Below are positions 41,990-51,746 of a stretch of 64,000 bases of DNA, piece after piece. This DNA comes from Shiella aurantiaca (GTDB lineage Bacteria > Bacteroidota > Bacteroidia > Cytophagales > Cyclobacteriaceae), in the NCBI GenBank assembly GCA_030412945.1, contig JAUHJS010000004.1, forward strand, positions 248,001 to 312,000. The letters are read 5' to 3'. The number at the start of each line of letters is the position of its first letter. Positions within the stretch are counted from its first letter, which is position 1. The translations under genes and the position numbers were made by a program. The notes under the pieces were generated by a model. It worked only from the letters and a program-made list of their open reading frames with translations. It was not told the origin of the DNA and did no database searches.

Positions 41990-43171
41990 ATGAAAAATAC
42001 AAGCATATATCAAACAACAGGCTTTAAAAGAGACAATGACCACTCAAAGAAAAATACCATTTTTGAGACCCATTGGTTCAAGAGATTTGCCCTAATCTCT
42101 GTGATGCTTTATGTTCTTCTTGCATTAATAACCCCTGCAAAAGCTCAGGACAAAAATGATGACTCTCCTCTCAAGTTCAGTGGATATTTAGAAACCTATT
42201 ATCTCTATGATTTTGCGAATCCGGAAGATCATAACCGCCCGGGTTTTGTATATTCATATAACAGGCTGCATGAAGTTACACTCAATCTTGGGTACCTTCA
42301 TGCAGCCTATCAGACAGATAAAGTACGCGCTAATCTGGCTTTAATGACTGGTACGTATGCTAATGCCAATTTGGCCGCAGAGCCGGGCGTATTGAAAAAT
42401 ATCTTTGAAGCCAACGTAGGGGTGAAACTTTCTGATAATAAGGAATTGTGGCTAGATGCAGGGATTTTACCTTCCCACATAGGTTTTGAAAGTGCGGTTG
42501 GTGCTTCATGTTGGAACCTGACACGTTCTATGCTGGCAGACAATTCGCCTTATTTTGAGAGTGGAGCAAAGCTTTCTTACACTTCCGACAATGAAAAGTG
42601 GTATATCAGCGGCCTAGTGCTTAATGGCTGGCAAAGGATACAACGTGTAGACGGAAACAATACTCCAGCATTCGGACACCAGTTGACCTTTACCCCCAAT
42701 GACAAAATCACACTGAACAGTAGCTCTTTCATTGGTAGTGACACACCGGACAGCACCAGACAAATGCGCTATTTCCACAATTTCTATGGGCAGTTTCAGG
42801 TAACTGATCGTTTGGCGCTGATAGCGGGCTTTGATATGGGTGCACAGCAACAGGCGAAAGAAAGCAGTGATTACTACACGTGGTATTCCCCGGTATTGAT
42901 CGCTCAATTTCAGGTAAGCGATAAGGTGAAGATGGCTGTTCGTGGTGAGTATTATTCAGATGCTGATCAGGTGATCATTGCCACGGGTACTCCGAATGGT
43001 TTCCAAACTTTTGGCTATTCTGCCAATTTGGATTATCTGATTACAGAGAACGTTCTTTGGAGAATTGAAGCCAGAGGGTTTAACAGTGAAGACCAAGTGT
43101 TTGAGGAAAATGGTACCCCTTCATCTACCAATTTCTTTTTAGCAGCCTCATTAGCAGTATCGCTAAAATAA
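41990..43171 (+). CDS. Outer-membrane beta-barrel porin of the kdp locus
   Basis: A 393-residue predicted outer-membrane protein. It has a long N-terminus (about 53 residues) before an AQ cleavage site, after the hydrophobic stretch FALISVMLYVLLALITPAKA. Alternating beta strands follow (KFSGYLETYYLYDF, HEVTLNLGYLHAAYQTDKVRANLALMTGTYA), ending in the strand FFLAASLAVSLK. Similar porins accompany kdp operons in Bacteroidota; a role in letting potassium through the outer membrane is inferred from context. The start could be later (for example the ATG of MLYVLLAL), but the frame is open from 41990. Confidence 0.85.
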   Translation: MKNTSIYQTTGFKRDNDHSKKNTIFETHWFKRFALISVMLYVLLALITPAKAQDKNDDSPLKFSGYLETYYLYDFANPEDHNRPGFVYSYNRLHEVTLNLGYLHAAYQTDKVRANLALMTGTYANANLAAEPGVLKNIFEANVGVKLSDNKELWLDAGILPSHIGFESAVGASCWNLTRSMLADNSPYFESGAKLSYTSDNEKWYISGLVLNGWQRIQRVDGNNTPAFGHQLTFTPNDKITLNSSSFIGSDTPDSTRQMRYFHNFYGQFQVTDRLALIAGFDMGAQQQAKESSDYYTWYSPVLIAQFQVSDKVKMAVRGEYYSDADQVIIATGTPNGFQTFGYSANLDYLITENVLWRIEARGFNSEDQVFEENGTPSSTNFFLAASLAVSLK

Positions 43172-43216
43172 CGGCTATTCCTGATTAGCTTATACTTTAG
43201 TCTAGATAAAACAGTG

Positions 43217-44332
43217 ATGGATAATAACGAGGGTAATTTCTTAAACCTGATAAGGAAGCGTAAAAAAGGGAGGTTAAAAATCTACATCGGCATGATTGCC
43301 GGTGTAGGTAAAACCTATCGCATGCTTCAGGAAGCGCATGATTTGCTGAAGGCCGGGGTGGATGTAAAAATCGGCTACATCGAGCCTCACGATCGCAAAG
43401 AAACTATCGCTTTGGTGGAAGGTTTGCCTGAAGTGCCTCGAAAAAAGGTATTCTATAAAGGTCGTGAATTGGAGGAAATGGACTTAGAAGCCATTCTCCA
43501 TATCCGCCCTGACGTGGTATTGGTAGATGAGCTGGCCCATACCAATATACCCGGAAGCAAAAATGAAAAACGCTGGCAGGATGTTATCGACCTTATCAAT
43601 GAGGGCATTAATGTCATTACAGCGTTCAATGTGCAGCACCTAGAAAGTGTCATCGACAGAGTAGAAAAAATATCAGGAGTTGAAGTAAAAGAGTGTATAC
43701 CTGATAAGATACTAGAGCACGCAGATGATGTGGTAAATATTGATCTACCTGCCGAAGACCTAATCAAACGACTGAAAGATGGTAAAATTTATAGTGGAGA
43801 CCGTATTCAAAGAGCTCTTGATAATTTCTTTCAAGCGGAACAGATTCTTCAGTTAAGAGACTTAGCCCTAAGACAGGTGGCGTCTCAGGTAGAGCATAAA
43901 ATACAAAGCAGTCTGCCACAGTCTTCCAGAATGCCCTTGGAACGCTTTATGGCATGTATAAGTACTAATTATGAAGGCGGGCGAAAAATTATTCGTAAAA
44001 CTTCTAGAATGGCGGCTCGGTACCAAGCCAAATGGTATGTGCTTTATATTCAAATTCCTAAAGAACAATCAGATATAATTGACCTAGCCACTCAACGAAA
44101 ATTGCTTCAGAACCTGAAATGGGCAACCGAACTCGGTGCTGAGATTATCAAGGTAAAAGGAGATGACATTCCAGAGTTGATTTACACTACAGCGGTGGAA
44201 TATAAAATTACCAATATTGTTCTAGGCAAGCCGCATTTTAGTTTGTACCGTCAACTGACAGGTAAAAACTATTTTGATAAATTGTTGAAGAAATTGGTTG
44301 ACAAGGAAATTGACGTAATTCTAGTCTTTTAA
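43217..44332 (+). CDS. kdpD: KdpD N-terminal sensor protein lacking the kinase domain
   Basis: A 371-residue protein matching only the N-terminal half of KdpD. The KdpD domain has Walker A GMIAGVGKTYRM and the adjacent signatures GYIEPHDRKETIALVEGL and LVDELAHTNIPGSKNEKRW. A universal-stress-protein-like domain follows (from about residue 250: MACISTNYEGGRKIIRKTSRMAARY). The membrane helices and histidine kinase of E. coli KdpD are absent; the kinase is instead encoded next. It probably senses potassium, ATP or ionic strength and modulates that kinase. A GTG at 43214 is an alternative start. Confidence 0.9.
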   Translation: MDNNEGNFLNLIRKRKKGRLKIYIGMIAGVGKTYRMLQEAHDLLKAGVDVKIGYIEPHDRKETIALVEGLPEVPRKKVFYKGRELEEMDLEAILHIRPDVVLVDELAHTNIPGSKNEKRWQDVIDLINEGINVITAFNVQHLESVIDRVEKISGVEVKECIPDKILEHADDVVNIDLPAEDLIKRLKDGKIYSGDRIQRALDNFFQAEQILQLRDLALRQVASQVEHKIQSSLPQSSRMPLERFMACISTNYEGGRKIIRKTSRMAARYQAKWYVLYIQIPKEQSDIIDLATQRKLLQNLKWATELGAEIIKVKGDDIPELIYTTAVEYKITNIVLGKPHFSLYRQLTGKNYFDKLLKKLVDKEIDVILVF

Positions 44333-44347
44333 ATTAAATCACTCATA

Positions 44348-46153
44348 ATGAAGGTAAAAAACAAATTGTTCCTTTCGCTCTTTTTCCTGTTTGGTGTGAT
44401 TATTCTACTAGGCGGTATGGGTAGTTATTACCTTAGGTGGTTGGCCTCAGATTCAGCCGCTATTATGAAAGACAACAACCGTACACTTTCATACATGCGA
44501 ACTATTGAAGAATCTGTTGATGAGGTGAATTACATCATACTAACCAATGATACGGTCAAGCAGGAAATCAGCAGTCATTTTGATTCCATAAAAAGCATAA
44601 TGGAGAAGCAAATGGCTAATATAACCGAGCCAGGTGAGCAGGAATTAACGGAAAAGTTAAGCCGAAGTCTCAAAAAGCTTGAGGAAATTTGTAATTCACA
44701 AGATCTGATTACGCCACACTTCTACAGCACATTCATAGTACCTATTGTCCATCAGGTAAAAGATCTTTCGGGAAGCATTTACCTAATCAATGAAAAAACC
44801 ATGATTCAAAAAAATGAGCAAGCCAATGCTACCGCAGAAAAGGCCGTTTTGTACATGGGTATTTTTTGCTCGGTTAGTATCATTATTGCACTAGTCTTTA
44901 TGCTTGGCCTACCCGCATATATTTCAAAACCCTTAGAAACATTTGAAGAAGCCATACGGGAGATTGCAAGGGGTAATTATAAAGTTTCAATTCCTGCAAA
45001 AACAAAGGATGAGTATGGTGAATTGGCCAACTCATTTAATACCATGGCCGCCAAATTGGAGGAATATGAACACAGCAATCTGGCTAAACTCATAAAGGAG
45101 CAAAAACGTCTGAATGCGGTTATCAACCAATTGGATGAGGTAATTCTCGGCCTAGATGAAAATAAAAGAGTCATTTTTGCTAACAAACATTGTATAAAGC
45201 TTCTTGATTTGGAGCGTCATAAGCTTATTGGAAAGTATGCCCCCGATGTTGCTACCAATAATCCGCTCTTGAACACCATGATCAAAGAGCTAATGATCGG
45301 TTTTTTGGAAGATGAAACTGTATCCTACAAACCTTTAAAAGTAGTAGAAGACAATAAAGAGAAATTATTTGCTAAAAACATTGTGGATATAGTGGAGAAA
45401 CCAACAGGAACTAATCGAAATGTCCTGATGGGACATGTTGTTATACTTACGGATGTCACAAACTTTGCAGAAAAGGATAAAGCAAAAACCCATTTTATAG
45501 CCACATTGTCTCATGAGTTGAAAACCCCTGTTTCAGTGATTCAAATGAGTGCCGAACTTCTTCGAAATAAAAAATCGGGAGACTTGACGGAAAACCAAAA
45601 AGAACTTCTTACAACAATTGAAAATAACAATGAACGAATTAGAAGAATGATTAATGAGGTATTGGATATCTCTAAAATTGAAAGTGGTACAATTGACGTA
45701 ACACTTGCCAAGGAAAATGTAGAGGAGTTGATTGAAAAAGCTATCGAAGGTGTTCAACTCTTTTTGGACGAGAAAAAGTTGTCCATCAACAAACTTATAA
45801 TGCCCAAGCTACCTTTAATCAAAGTAGATGCCCACAAAACCGTTTGGGTGCTAAATAATTTTTTAACGAATGCCATTCGATACGCTCCTAAAGGTTCATT
45901 ACTTGAGGTTAAAGCCATACATAAAGATCATAGAGTAGAAATTTCAGTTACCGATCAGGGAGCTGGCATCACACATGAAAACCAAAAAAAGGTATTTCAG
46001 AAATTCACACGGCTCGTAAAAACAGAAAGTGGCGGAACCGGCCTTGGCTTAGCAATTTCGAAAGAATTTATTGAAGCAATGGGTGCTAGTATCGGGGTTT
46101 ATTCCAAACAGGGTGAGGGAGCCACTTTCTGGATAAAATGTCTACCTGAATAA
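44348..46153 (+). CDS. Sensor histidine kinase of the kdp locus (HAMP-PAS-HisKA)
   Basis: A 601-residue kinase. An N-terminal membrane helix (8-28), a periplasmic helical domain (30-165), a second membrane helix (about 168-190), HAMP (about 191-245), a PAS-like domain (about 255-370), HisKA with phospho-acceptor His389 (TLSHELKTPVSV) and an ATP-binding domain (LNNFLTNAIRYAP, TDQGAGI, GGTGLGLAISKEFIE). It lies 15 bases after truncated kdpD. The likely partner is the NtrC-type regulator before the operon, since no kdpE is present. Confidence 0.92.
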   Translation: MKVKNKLFLSLFFLFGVIILLGGMGSYYLRWLASDSAAIMKDNNRTLSYMRTIEESVDEVNYIILTNDTVKQEISSHFDSIKSIMEKQMANITEPGEQELTEKLSRSLKKLEEICNSQDLITPHFYSTFIVPIVHQVKDLSGSIYLINEKTMIQKNEQANATAEKAVLYMGIFCSVSIIIALVFMLGLPAYISKPLETFEEAIREIARGNYKVSIPAKTKDEYGELANSFNTMAAKLEEYEHSNLAKLIKEQKRLNAVINQLDEVILGLDENKRVIFANKHCIKLLDLERHKLIGKYAPDVATNNPLLNTMIKELMIGFLEDETVSYKPLKVVEDNKEKLFAKNIVDIVEKPTGTNRNVLMGHVVILTDVTNFAEKDKAKTHFIATLSHELKTPVSVIQMSAELLRNKKSGDLTENQKELLTTIENNNERIRRMINEVLDISKIESGTIDVTLAKENVEELIEKAIEGVQLFLDEKKLSINKLIMPKLPLIKVDAHKTVWVLNNFLTNAIRYAPKGSLLEVKAIHKDHRVEISVTDQGAGITHENQKKVFQKFTRLVKTESGGTGLGLAISKEFIEAMGASIGVYSKQGEGATFWIKCLPE

Positions 46154-46308
46154 GATGAGAGTAATACTATAATTAATATAAAAAAAACGGCAGCTTACAT
46201 ATCAAAATGCTGTCAAAACTCTTTTGTCTCATCACATACCCAAAATTCCTTTGTAAAATCTTTTTTAGGAAGTAATATAAAAAAGTCCTCTGAGAGTGGA
46301 TAACAACA

Positions 46309-46342
46309 AAAAACGGTAGTACATCATCGCACTACCGTTTTT
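46309..46342. terminator. Bidirectional terminator after the kdp-locus kinase
   Basis: AAAAACGGTAGT and ACTACCGTTTTT pair perfectly over 12 bp with a 10-base loop; T-runs exist on both strands. It can end both this operon and the convergent glmS transcript. Confidence 0.85.
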
Positions 46343-46360
46343 TATATTTTATGAAGTTAT

Positions 46361-46394
46361 GTCCAAACTTTATTGTTTCTGTCCAGACTTTATT
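46361..46394 (+). repeat. Two direct copies of GTCCA(A/G)ACTTTATT
   Basis: GTCCAAACTTTATT (46361-46374) and GTCCAGACTTTATT (46381-46394) match at 13 of 14 positions with a 20-base period, in the space between the terminator and the end of glmS. The meaning is unknown; it could be an operator or an insertion-sequence end. Confidence 0.4.
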
Positions 46395-46427
46395 ATCTAG
46401 CCCCATTCAATTTATAAAGTGTTTTCC

Positions 46428-48266
46428 TTATTCCACTGTCACGCTTTTCGCTAGGTTTCTTGGCTGATCCACATTACATCCTCTCATTACGGCAATGTGG
46501 TAGGAAAGAAGCTGCAAAGGCACCACAGATACCAATGGCATCAAAGCCTCATCGGTAGCGGGCACTTCAATGGTAAACTCAGCCATAGAAGGAATCAGTG
46601 TATCGCCTTCAGTTACGATGGCTATAACACGGCCTTTGCGGGCACGAACTTCTTGGATATTGGATACCACCTTTTCATACGAACTATCTTTGGTAGCGAT
46701 AAACACTACCGGCATGTTCTCATCAATAAGGGCGATAGGTCCGTGCTTCATTTCAGCAGCAGGGTATCCTTCGGCATGGATGTAGGAAATCTCTTTCAGC
46801 TTCAGTGCACCTTCCAATGCCACTGGGAAGTTATACCCACGACCTAGGTACAAGAAATTGGTGGCATCTTTGAATATCTCTGAAATTTGCTCAATCTGGG
46901 CATTCAAAGCCAAGGCTTTTTCTACTTTGGCAGGAATGGTTTCCAATTCTACCAACATCTCATGGTATCTTCTCTCTGAGATGGTTCCTCTGCGCTGAGC
47001 AATCATCAGCGCCATCATAGAAAGCACTGTAATTTGTGCGGTAAAGGCCTTGGTACTGGCTACGCCAATTTCGGGCCCGGCATGGGTATAGGCGCCTTCA
47101 TGAGTAGCACGGGCAATAGATGAACCTACCACATTACATACACCAAAGATTACCGCCCCTTTCGATTTAGCCAGCTCAATGGCGGCCAAGGTATCGGCTG
47201 TTTCACCCGATTGTGAGATGGCAATTACAACATCGCCTTCTTTTATCACAGGGTTTCTGTAACGGAATTCCGAAGCATACTCTACTTCCACCGGAATCCG
47301 GCAAAACTCTTCAAAGATATATTCGGCCACTAAGCCGGCATGCCAAGAAGTACCGCAAGCAATAATTACGATACGATCGGCATTCACCATTTTATTAGCA
47401 TATTCCCTCAAGCCTCCGAGCAATAAGTGTCCCGTGGAAGCATTGAGCCTACCACGAAAACAATCACTTATAGACTTAGGCTGCTCATAAATCTCTTTCA
47501 ACATAAAGTGCGGATAGCCACCCTTTTCGATGGCTTCCAACTCCATTTCCAATTTCTGGATATACGGAGTCATTTTCACATCCTGAATATTCTTGATTAC
47601 GAACGAATTGTCGCGAATGATGGCAATCTCATAGTCATTCAAATACACTACTTCATTGGTGTATTCAATAATGGGTGTAGCATCAGAAGCCAAGAAGAAC
47701 TCATCTTTGCCCAAACCTACCACCAAAGGACTTCCTTTGCGGGCGGCAATAAGCAAGTTGGGCTCTGTGCGCGACATAATCACGATGGCATAAGCACCCA
47801 CGACTTTATTTAAAGCTAGGCGTACAGCTTCTTCTAGTGAGCAGTTGTTGCTCTTTTTAATTTCTTCTATGAAATGAATAAATACCTCCGAATCGGTATC
47901 ACTTTTGAATACGTGTCCCTTATTCTGAAGGTCTTTCTTTATAGAAGAATAGTTCTCAATAATGCCATTATGGATAATGGCTAAATCCTCGCTGGCACTA
48001 TAGTGAGGGTGAGCATTCTGGTCATTAGGCTCACCATGAGTGGCCCAGCGGGTGTGACCTATCCCAATATGGCTAGAGATATTGCGGCCAATCACATGCT
48101 CTTCCAAATCGGCCACCTTACCTTTTTTCTTGTATACACTTAGGCCATCGGAGTTCAATACCGCAATACCTGCGCTATCGTACCCTCTGTATTCAAGGCG
48201 CTTAAGGCCTTTGATTATTACCGGATAGGCCTCTCTGTGGCCAACATAAGCAACAATACCACACAT
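46428..48266 (-). CDS. glmS: Glutamine-fructose-6-phosphate aminotransferase (isomerising)
   Basis: First enzyme of the UDP-GlcNAc pathway, 612 residues, the usual length. The glutaminase domain starts MCGIVAYVG with the N-terminal nucleophile Cys2. The two SIS domains follow (ACGTSWHAGLVAEYIFEE and SQSGETADTLAAIELAK; then YLGRGYNFPVALEGALKLKE), and the end AKSVTVE matches the C-terminal active-site tail. No glmS ribozyme was recognised upstream. The upstream gene (minus strand) is the DUF4270 lipoprotein, 12 bases away. Confidence 0.97.
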   Translation of the reverse strand: MCGIVAYVGHREAYPVIIKGLKRLEYRGYDSAGIAVLNSDGLSVYKKKGKVADLEEHVIGRNISSHIGIGHTRWATHGEPNDQNAHPHYSASEDLAIIHNGIIENYSSIKKDLQNKGHVFKSDTDSEVFIHFIEEIKKSNNCSLEEAVRLALNKVVGAYAIVIMSRTEPNLLIAARKGSPLVVGLGKDEFFLASDATPIIEYTNEVVYLNDYEIAIIRDNSFVIKNIQDVKMTPYIQKLEMELEAIEKGGYPHFMLKEIYEQPKSISDCFRGRLNASTGHLLLGGLREYANKMVNADRIVIIACGTSWHAGLVAEYIFEEFCRIPVEVEYASEFRYRNPVIKEGDVVIAISQSGETADTLAAIELAKSKGAVIFGVCNVVGSSIARATHEGAYTHAGPEIGVASTKAFTAQITVLSMMALMIAQRRGTISERRYHEMLVELETIPAKVEKALALNAQIEQISEIFKDATNFLYLGRGYNFPVALEGALKLKEISYIHAEGYPAAEMKHGPIALIDENMPVVFIATKDSSYEKVVSNIQEVRARKGRVIAIVTEGDTLIPSMAEFTIEVPATDEALMPLVSVVPLQLLSYHIAVMRGCNVDQPRNLAKSVTVE

Positions 48267-48278
48267 ATAATATCTGAT

Positions 48279-49625
48279 TTAGTTTTTTGGAATCGTATAA
48301 TATACCTTCAACCGGATTTTATCTTTGATTAATTCCAGTCGATCAAAATTGTTTCTTGGATAGTTAAAACCGGCTGCTTCTGAAAAAAAGGTATTGGATA
48401 GAATCAATCGATTTTGATTTATCACCCCATCAAAGCTGGCTTGTAAGAAATTGGAAATATCAGCATTCATAGTACCTGTTGCCCCTGAAGTCAATAGCAT
48501 GGGAGCGCCAATACCGGAAGGGTCTATTCTACCTGTTTGTTGCACGGACCCAAAATAGTTCACATCATTATCTTCGGTGAAGTAATAGGTAATAAGTTGT
48601 GTAGGATCACTCTTCACCAATATGCCTTCAGTAGTTGTACTGCCCAATACCAAATCAGCCCTGTTAATAACTGCATGTGGAATGGTATCAAAATAGGCAA
48701 AAAAGTTATTGAGGTTCAAAACAGGTAATACCCCTGTAATATTTTGAAGATACAAATTATCTAACGGTAAATCCGTAGGTGTATTAGGGGCTATACCATC
48801 CATTGTTGCCAAAGGACTAGCCGAGCGATCTACCTCCACATAAATTGAGCCTTTCAGGTCTAATATGTTTTGATTGATATAATTAAAGTTGAAACGATAC
48901 GTCAAGCTATCTTCTCCGTTGGGAACATGATAATGTAACAGAATACCCGATTGACCTGCTTGATTGGCAATCTGGGCAATACCATTGGTGCCTTCGGAGC
49001 TAGTAATAGCAATTCCTTTAAGCTTCGTGTTTATGAAATGTTGATAGGAAGAGTCCGTTTCTTCAGAGTTTGCAAAAGCAAATAGTCGAGCGGATATCTG
49101 AGTATTTAAGCGGATGTGGGTAGTATCGATGGTGTTATTGTTTTCAAAAGAGACTGTCTTTTGCCCCAATAATATGGCTGAATACTCCAATTTGTCATTA
49201 GAAGTAGCTGAGGATTGTCTATCAAAGGTGGAAGTCAGCTCATGAATCGAAAGTTGAATACTAGCCGGAGCACCACTAGCCGCATAGAGCCTATTGAAAA
49301 TCAGGTAACAGGTAACGGAATCGAGCACTGCCCCACTGGGAAGTTTAAAACCGGGCGTATAAGCTAAATTCGTATAGCTTTCTGCCATTATGCTTCCAAA
49401 TACAGGGTCGTTCACCCTACCTACGGCCAGAAACCCACGGTTGGTGGTATTCATGGAGTCAATACGCATCTGCATTCCCTCTAGAGGGATTTCAGCATAC
49501 TGTACTTCAAGGTTTTGGAGATTTTGGAGGTTCGCGCCCAATTCACTTGGGTCTTCGCACGAGAATGTAAACAGAGCTGATACAATAACCAGCCCTGTTT
49601 TAAGGGTCTTATCCCACAAGTTCAT
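48279..49625 (-). CDS. DUF4270 family lipoprotein
   Basis: A 448-residue lipoprotein with signal MNLWDKTLKTGLVIVSALFT and lipobox TFSC, lipid on Cys23. It has the DUF4270 pattern: short acidic start (EDPSELGANLQ), FLAVGRVNDPVFGSIMAESYTNL, several beta-rich stretches and the C-terminal basic strand KIRLKVYYTIPKN. Function unknown. It lies between the glycogen-synthase-like gene (17-base overlap) and glmS, an order often seen in Bacteroidota. Confidence 0.9.
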   Translation of the reverse strand: MNLWDKTLKTGLVIVSALFTFSCEDPSELGANLQNLQNLEVQYAEIPLEGMQMRIDSMNTTNRGFLAVGRVNDPVFGSIMAESYTNLAYTPGFKLPSGAVLDSVTCYLIFNRLYAASGAPASIQLSIHELTSTFDRQSSATSNDKLEYSAILLGQKTVSFENNNTIDTTHIRLNTQISARLFAFANSEETDSSYQHFINTKLKGIAITSSEGTNGIAQIANQAGQSGILLHYHVPNGEDSLTYRFNFNYINQNILDLKGSIYVEVDRSASPLATMDGIAPNTPTDLPLDNLYLQNITGVLPVLNLNNFFAYFDTIPHAVINRADLVLGSTTTEGILVKSDPTQLITYYFTEDNDVNYFGSVQQTGRIDPSGIGAPMLLTSGATGTMNADISNFLQASFDGVINQNRLILSNTFFSEAAGFNYPRNNFDRLELIKDKIRLKVYYTIPKN

Positions 49626-50421
49626 TATACAGATTGTAGTAAGAGTCTAAAAAGTTTTCACCTGTCTCAAATGTTTCAATAATCTTTTTGGATTCCACCT
49701 CCGACAAAAGCTTTTGAAGGCCTTCGTTGTTCTTTTCGCCAGCCATAATAGTGGCATCGGCATAGGCCATACCCTGTCTGATAAAACCATCGTAATCGGC
49801 CGATTCCAAATGCTTAAGCATACTGTCCTCGATATCAATCATTTTGGCTTTATACACGATATCGTTTCCAAATTTGTGCGTAAAGGTATTATTGTAGACC
49901 GTAAATACCGACTTGCTATCTTTAAATATTGGGTCGTTTTTGTAGGTAGTTTTCAAATACAATGGTACCAAGCTGGTCATCCAATCATTGCAATGCACGA
50001 TATCGGGCGACCATCCGAGTTTCTTCACAGTCTCCAACACGCCTTTGCAAAAGAAAATGGCTCTTTCGTCATTATCTTCATGGAATTTGTTTTCTTTATC
50101 GAAGAAAACGGACTTGCGCTGGAAATAGTCTTCGTTGTCGATAAAATAAACTTGTAGCTTGGCATTAGGAATAGAAGCCACTTTAATGATGAGGGGTTTT
50201 TCTTCATCACCTACGGTAATGTTGATCCCCGAAAGACGTACTACCTCATGGAGTCGATTCTTTCTTTCATTAATCAATCCAAACCGTGGCACTAAAATGC
50301 GGATTTCCATGCCACGTTCTTGCATAGCTTGAGGAAGGTTTCTGACAAAATCTGCTACCTCGGTAGTCTCTAGAAAGGGATTGATTTCACTCGCTACGTA
50401 AAGAATTCGTAGTTTAGACAT
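49609..50421 (-). CDS. Degenerate one-domain glycogen/starch-synthase-like protein
   Basis: A 270-residue protein corresponding only to the N-terminal Rossmann domain of GT5 glycogen synthase (ILYVASEINPFLETTEVADF; HCNDWMTSLVPLYLKT). The catalytic motif KTGGLAD of GlgA is replaced by ETTEVAD, and the whole C-terminal GT-B domain is missing. Activity as a glycogen synthase is therefore unlikely; it may be a binding or regulatory protein. The start ATG at 50421 (MSKLRILYVASEINP) is preferred over a longer frame from 50487. It is commonly annotated as glycogen synthase. Confidence 0.85.
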   Translation of the reverse strand: MSKLRILYVASEINPFLETTEVADFVRNLPQAMQERGMEIRILVPRFGLINERKNRLHEVVRLSGINITVGDEEKPLIIKVASIPNAKLQVYFIDNEDYFQRKSVFFDKENKFHEDNDERAIFFCKGVLETVKKLGWSPDIVHCNDWMTSLVPLYLKTTYKNDPIFKDSKSVFTVYNNTFTHKFGNDIVYKAKMIDIEDSMLKHLESADYDGFIRQGMAYADATIMAGEKNNEGLQKLLSEVESKKIIETFETGENFLDSYYNLYNELVG

Positions 50422-50508
50422 ACTCAATGGGTTGAAATTGAAATGATAAAAGGAATACAAAATTACAAAAATTTCGGTGAAATTCAATAGTTTATATGCC
50501 TAAAAACG

Positions 50509-50516
50509 TAGTTTTG
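50509..50516 (+). promoter_or_regulatory. -7 box before panC
   Basis: TAGTTTTG, perfect TAnnTTTG, ending 29 bases before the panC ATG. The -33 element is weak. Confidence 0.45.
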
Positions 50517-50545
50517 CTGCCCAACATTGCTTATATACCACTTTT

Positions 50546-51385
50546 ATGCTCATTTTCGAGGAAATTAAGCCTATTAAGGAATACCTGAACCGTTTGCGCA
50601 AAGAAGGCAAATCCATCGGCCTAGTGCCAACCATGGGCGCCTTACATGCCGGGCATATTTCCTTGATTGAAGCCTCCTCAAAAGAAAATGACCTTACGGT
50701 GTGCAGCATTTTCGTAAATCCTACCCAGTTCAACGAAGCCAGCGACCTCAAAAACTATCCCCGAACGCCTGAAAAAGACATTGACTTATTGAAAGAGGCC
50801 AATTGTTCCGTCCTCTTTATGCCCAAAGTAGAGGAGATTTACCCTGCTACGGCTACCACTTCTCTGAATTTTGGTCATCTGGAAACTCTCATGGAAGGAG
50901 CCTTTCGAGCAGGTCACTTCAAGGGAGTAGGATTAATCGTGAGTAAACTCTTTCATATCATCTCTCCAAATAAGGCTTATTTCGGCCAAAAAGATCTCCA
51001 GCAGTTCGCCATCATTCGCCAACTGGTGCAAGATTTGGACTTTGACGTGAATTTAATTTGTGCTCCCATTGTTAGGGAAGCTAACGGACTGGCCATGTCA
51101 TCGCGCAACCTTAGGCTTTCGGAAGAAGAACGAAAACAAGCAGCTACCTATTATCAGGCCCTTGCCCAAGCAGCCCAGCGCTTGCAAAATGGTGAGGAGT
51201 ATAGTTTGGTTAAAGAATTTGTTCATAACTTTGTGGCCCAAAAGTCGCTGCTTCGCTTGGAATATTTCGAGATGGTGAACAAAAACACCCTTCAGGCGCT
51301 TAGCACTTTTGAAAAAGGAAACACGGCTTTGTGTATTGCAGGCTTTGCAGGACCCATCCGTTTGATTGATAACATTATTGTGTAA
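50546..51385 (+). CDS. panC: Pantothenate synthetase
   Basis: Joins pantoate and beta-alanine using ATP to give pantothenate. The 279 residues match the family. Motifs: [16 protein letters not shown] (ATP-binding HxGH), [15 protein letters not shown], and [12 protein letters not shown] (KMSKS-like). The end is the standard IRLIDNIIV. It is followed by panD after 11 bases, so the two last steps of pantothenate synthesis are cotranscribed. Confidence 0.97.
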   Translation: MLIFEEIKPIKEYLNRLRKEGKSIGLVPTMGALHAGHISLIEASSKENDLTVCSIFVNPTQFNEASDLKNYPRTPEKDIDLLKEANCSVLFMPKVEEIYPATATTSLNFGHLETLMEGAFRAGHFKGVGLIVSKLFHIISPNKAYFGQKDLQQFAIIRQLVQDLDFDVNLICAPIVREANGLAMSSRNLRLSEEERKQAATYYQALAQAAQRLQNGEEYSLVKEFVHNFVAQKSLLRLEYFEMVNKNTLQALSTFEKGNTALCIAGFAGPIRLIDNIIV

Positions 51386-51396
51386 AGGCCATTATC

Positions 51397-51744
51397 ATGT
51401 GGATTGAAGTACTAAAATCAAAAATTCATAGAGCAAAGGTTACCCAAGCTGAATTGCATTATGTAGGAAGCATCGCCATTGATGAAGATTTAATGGATGC
51501 CGCCAACATGATCGAGAATGAAAAGGTACAAGTGGTGAACGTGAACAATGGCGAACGCTTTGAAACCTACGTAATCAAGGCGGAAAGAGGCAGTGGCACC
51601 ATTTGCCTCAACGGTGCCGCGGCACGTAAGGTAATGGTAGGCGATATCGTGCTCATTATTTCCTATGCTTTGATGGACTTTGAAAAGGCCAAAAGCCATA
51701 CGCCTCATTTGGTCTTCCCCGACCACGACAATAAGTTGGTGTAA
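51397..51744 (+). CDS. panD: Aspartate 1-decarboxylase (pyruvoyl type)
   Basis: Makes beta-alanine from aspartate for pantothenate synthesis. The 115-residue proenzyme self-cleaves at Gly24-Ser25 in [11 protein letters not shown] to form the pyruvoyl group. Also seen: KVTQAELHY before it and [15 protein letters not shown] in the substrate pocket. It lies directly after panC and 2 bases before the YbhN-like gene. Confidence 0.97.
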   Translation: MWIEVLKSKIHRAKVTQAELHYVGSIAIDEDLMDAANMIENEKVQVVNVNNGERFETYVIKAERGSGTICLNGAAARKVMVGDIVLIISYALMDFEKAKSHTPHLVFPDHDNKLV

Positions 51745-51746
51745 TT

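Noticed and set aside
46428..48266. glmS ribozyme upstream of glmS
   Set aside because: The upstream space (minus strand) is only 12 bases from the DUF4270 stop; there is no room for the ribozyme.
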